Assembly: GCF_009933135.1 (NCBI RefSeq)
Contig: NZ_MAEH01000012.1
Span: forward strand, 1 to 64,000
DNA from: Candidatus Enterococcus leclercqii
GTDB lineage: Bacteria; Bacillota; Bacilli; Lactobacillales; Enterococcaceae
DNA length: 64,000 nt
Direction: 5' to 3'
Positions 62,744 to 64,000 of this stretch are shown in pieces (position 1 is the stretch's first letter; every line of letters begins with the position of its first letter). The notes beneath the pieces are model-generated. The model was not told the origin of the DNA. It was given only the letters and a program-made list of their open reading frames with translations, and did no database searches. The translations under genes were made by a program, and so were the position numbers.

Positions 62744-62828
62744 GCAAGCAACTATATGCAAGAAAATAGATACGACAACCCTCGTGTCAAAGCCCCAGCA
62801 AGAACACTCCCCCAGTTTTAAAGAGAAG

Positions 62829-62958
62829 TCTGTGTTTAAATTTTTTAAATTAAAAAGCCAAGTCCCTTCCATTAAACAATGGAAGGGACTTGGCTTTTGT
62901 GGACTCACGTTTGGTAAGGTTCGCTTTGAAGGACGGTGACTAGTTGATTGTCACAGCC
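62829..62958. repeat. Dispersed intergenic repeat, copy C
   Basis: Same modules as copies A and B: AT-rich lead, hairpin CCAAGTCCCTTCCA with TGGAAGGGACTTGG (62852-62898), CTCACGTTTGGTAAGGTTCGCTTT, and GTGAC/GTCAC stem (62936-62954). Lies between convergent genes. Confidence 0.87.
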
Positions 62959-62971
62959 TTTTTAACAATGT

Positions 62972-63133
62972 TCAATTTTTTGAAGCGTTTTGTTGCTGCA
63001 TCAACTTGTTGTCTTTGACACTACAGCCGCAATTACACTCTTCACATTTTGACGAACGACCGGTGACTTTGTTGAAAACGACCCACCCGGCACCTCCAAA
63101 AATTGCAATGCTCAAAACAATAGTCCAAAACAT
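62972..63133 (-). CDS. FeoB-associated Cys-rich membrane peptide
   Basis: A protein of 53 residues starting at the ATG 63131-63133, one base after the feoB stop. One N-terminal membrane segment (WTIVLSIAIFGGAGWVVF) and a short tail with CEECNCGC, four Cys that could bind iron. This matches the small FeoB-associated Cys-rich proteins that follow feoB in Firmicutes. Confidence 0.88.
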   Translation of the reverse strand: MFWTIVLSIAIFGGAGWVVFNKVTGRSSKCEECNCGCSVKDNKLMQQQNASKN

Positions 63134-63134
63134 A

Positions 63135-64000
63135 TTATTTCGCTCCTTCTTTTACAACAGCGTCCGGCAATGTCAAAACAAACCCGTCAGCTTTCTTCAC
63201 ATCAACTTTACGAAGAACCGCCCAAATCATAAAGGCCAAAACAGCTGCTGCTGCAAAGGTTCCGATACCAACTGTGCCGTTTTCAAAGATGATATGTCCG
63301 AATTGATAAATCACCAAGCTGACTCCATAAGCTAGCCCGCATTGGTATCCGACTGCTCGCATGGTCCACTTGATATCGCCCATTTCCCGATGAATAGCCC
63401 CGATTGCTGCAAAACACGGTGCGCAAAGCAAGTTGAAGGTCAAGAAAGAATAGGCAGCTACCGGTGTCAGAGCAACTGATAAGGCGCCCCAGATTTCTGC
63501 GCCATTTTCTGCCACTTCGTCCAGTCCACCATACAGGACACCAAAAGTTCCGATAACATTCTCTTTGGCGATCAAACCGGTGATAGCTCCAACGGTTTCT
63601 CGCCAATTGCCCCAGCCTAGTGGCGCAAACAGTGGTGCAATCAAACGACCAAAGGCAGCCAGAATACTGCCGTCTTCACTCACACTCTGGAACGTAAAGC
63701 TGTGGGTAGAAGTAAACCAGATCACGATACTGGAAACGAAAATAATCGTTGCCGCATTTTTGACAAAGGCCATCCCACGATCAGCCACCTGATGAAAGAC
63801 GCCACGAATTTGTGGCAGGTGGTACGCCGGCAATTCCATAATAAATGGCGCCGGATCACCAGAAAACAAACGCGTCTTTTTCAACGCAATGCCTGACAAC
63901 ACGATAGCTGCGATTCCGACGAAATAAGCAGAGGGAGCTACCCAACTAGCTTCAGGGAAAAAGGCACCGGTAATCAATGCGATGATAGGAAGTTTGGCAC
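63135..64000 (-). CDS. feoB: Ferrous iron transporter FeoB, C-terminal part (cut by window edge)
   Basis: The frame is open to the window edge; about 288 residues are visible. KLPIIALITGAFFP, GLIAKENVIGTFGVLYG (conserved FeoB core segment) and NLLCAPCFAAIGAIHREMG identify the membrane domain. The N-terminal GTPase part lies outside. Imports Fe(II). A TTG codon at 63977 is not a real start. Confidence 0.95.
   Translation of the reverse strand, partial: AKLPIIALITGAFFPEASWVAPSAYFVGIAAIVLSGIALKKTRLFSGDPAPFIMELPAYHLPQIRGVFHQVADRGMAFVKNAATIIFVSSIVIWFTSTHSFTFQSVSEDGSILAAFGRLIAPLFAPLGWGNWRETVGAITGLIAKENVIGTFGVLYGGLDEVAENGAEIWGALSVALTPVAAYSFLTFNLLCAPCFAAIGAIHREMGDIKWTMRAVGYQCGLAYGVSLVIYQFGHIIFENGTVGIGTFAAAAVLAFMIWAVLRKVDVKKADGFVLTLPDAVVKEGAK

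Overview
The window looks like chromosomal DNA of a low-to-mid GC Lactobacillales bacterium, most probably an Enterococcus. Evidence: a complete walRK-yycHI-walJ operon, a CIRCE-controlled groES-groEL pair, DUF1836, DUF1827-like and CvfD-like S1 proteins, lipoprotein ABC importers without their own ATPase, cre-like sites, and sigma-A promoters throughout. I see no prophage, transposase, integrase or CRISPR array. Species cannot be fixed from the sequence alone.

Layout. 1-480: three tandem leftward promoters, most likely driving an rRNA operon just outside the window, then the terminator of the next gene. 0.5-3.8 kb: a small unknown protein, an S1-domain regulator, a PatB/MalY-type C-S lyase and a YczE-like membrane protein behind a structured leader. 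3.8-17.1 kb: a leftward carbohydrate operon (LplB/LplC-type permeases, lipoprotein, DUF624 protein, CE7 esterase, EEP-fold hydrolase, GH3 beta-glucosidase, GH94 phosphorylase, LacI regulator, esterase) that resembles the Listeria 1,2-beta-oligoglucan (sophorooligosaccharide) locus. 17.6-20.3 kb: a TtcA-like protein and an LTA-synthase-like sulfatase. 20.7-28.4 kb: a PTS EIIC / MupG-like / deacetylase / DgaE / DgaF / sugar kinase operon with a GntR regulator. 28.8-35.8 kb: NAD salvage (pncB-nadE), DUF1827, a TipA-type MerR regulator, groES-groEL and an NAD(P)-binding protein.

36.1-43.8 kb: a tightly overlapping NAD-linked formate dehydrogenase operon (mobA, formate channel, P-loop protein, NuoE-like, NuoF-like, catalytic subunit with Cys in place of Sec, moeA). 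44.1-49.8 kb: the walRK operon. 50.5-52.7 kb: DegV, DUF1836, tRNA-Lys and an unannotated small RNA candidate. 52.8-61.2 kb: a leftward group with a class III aminotransferase, a double U32-type protein, an orphan THI5-like lipoprotein, a UbiA-type prenyltransferase, a UbiD decarboxylase, LpdD and UbiX. 61.5-64 kb: an XRE regulator, an unknown anchored protein, a FeoB-associated Cys-rich peptide and the C-terminal part of FeoB.

The most interesting points are: (i) the UbiX/LpdD/UbiD/UbiA/U32/lipoprotein cluster, which looks like the late part of an aromatic-acid prenylation and decarboxylation route without its early steps; (ii) a probable pathway feeding a phosphorylated N-acetylated amino-sugar acid glycoside into KDPG cleavage; (iii) a three-copy dispersed intergenic repeat whose stem shows compensatory changes; (iv) a candidate small RNA behind two TTCACA half-sites one helical turn apart; and (v) several clear operator architectures (two inverted LacI-type sites, a 19-bp-spacer MerR promoter, and a DUF1836 palindrome).
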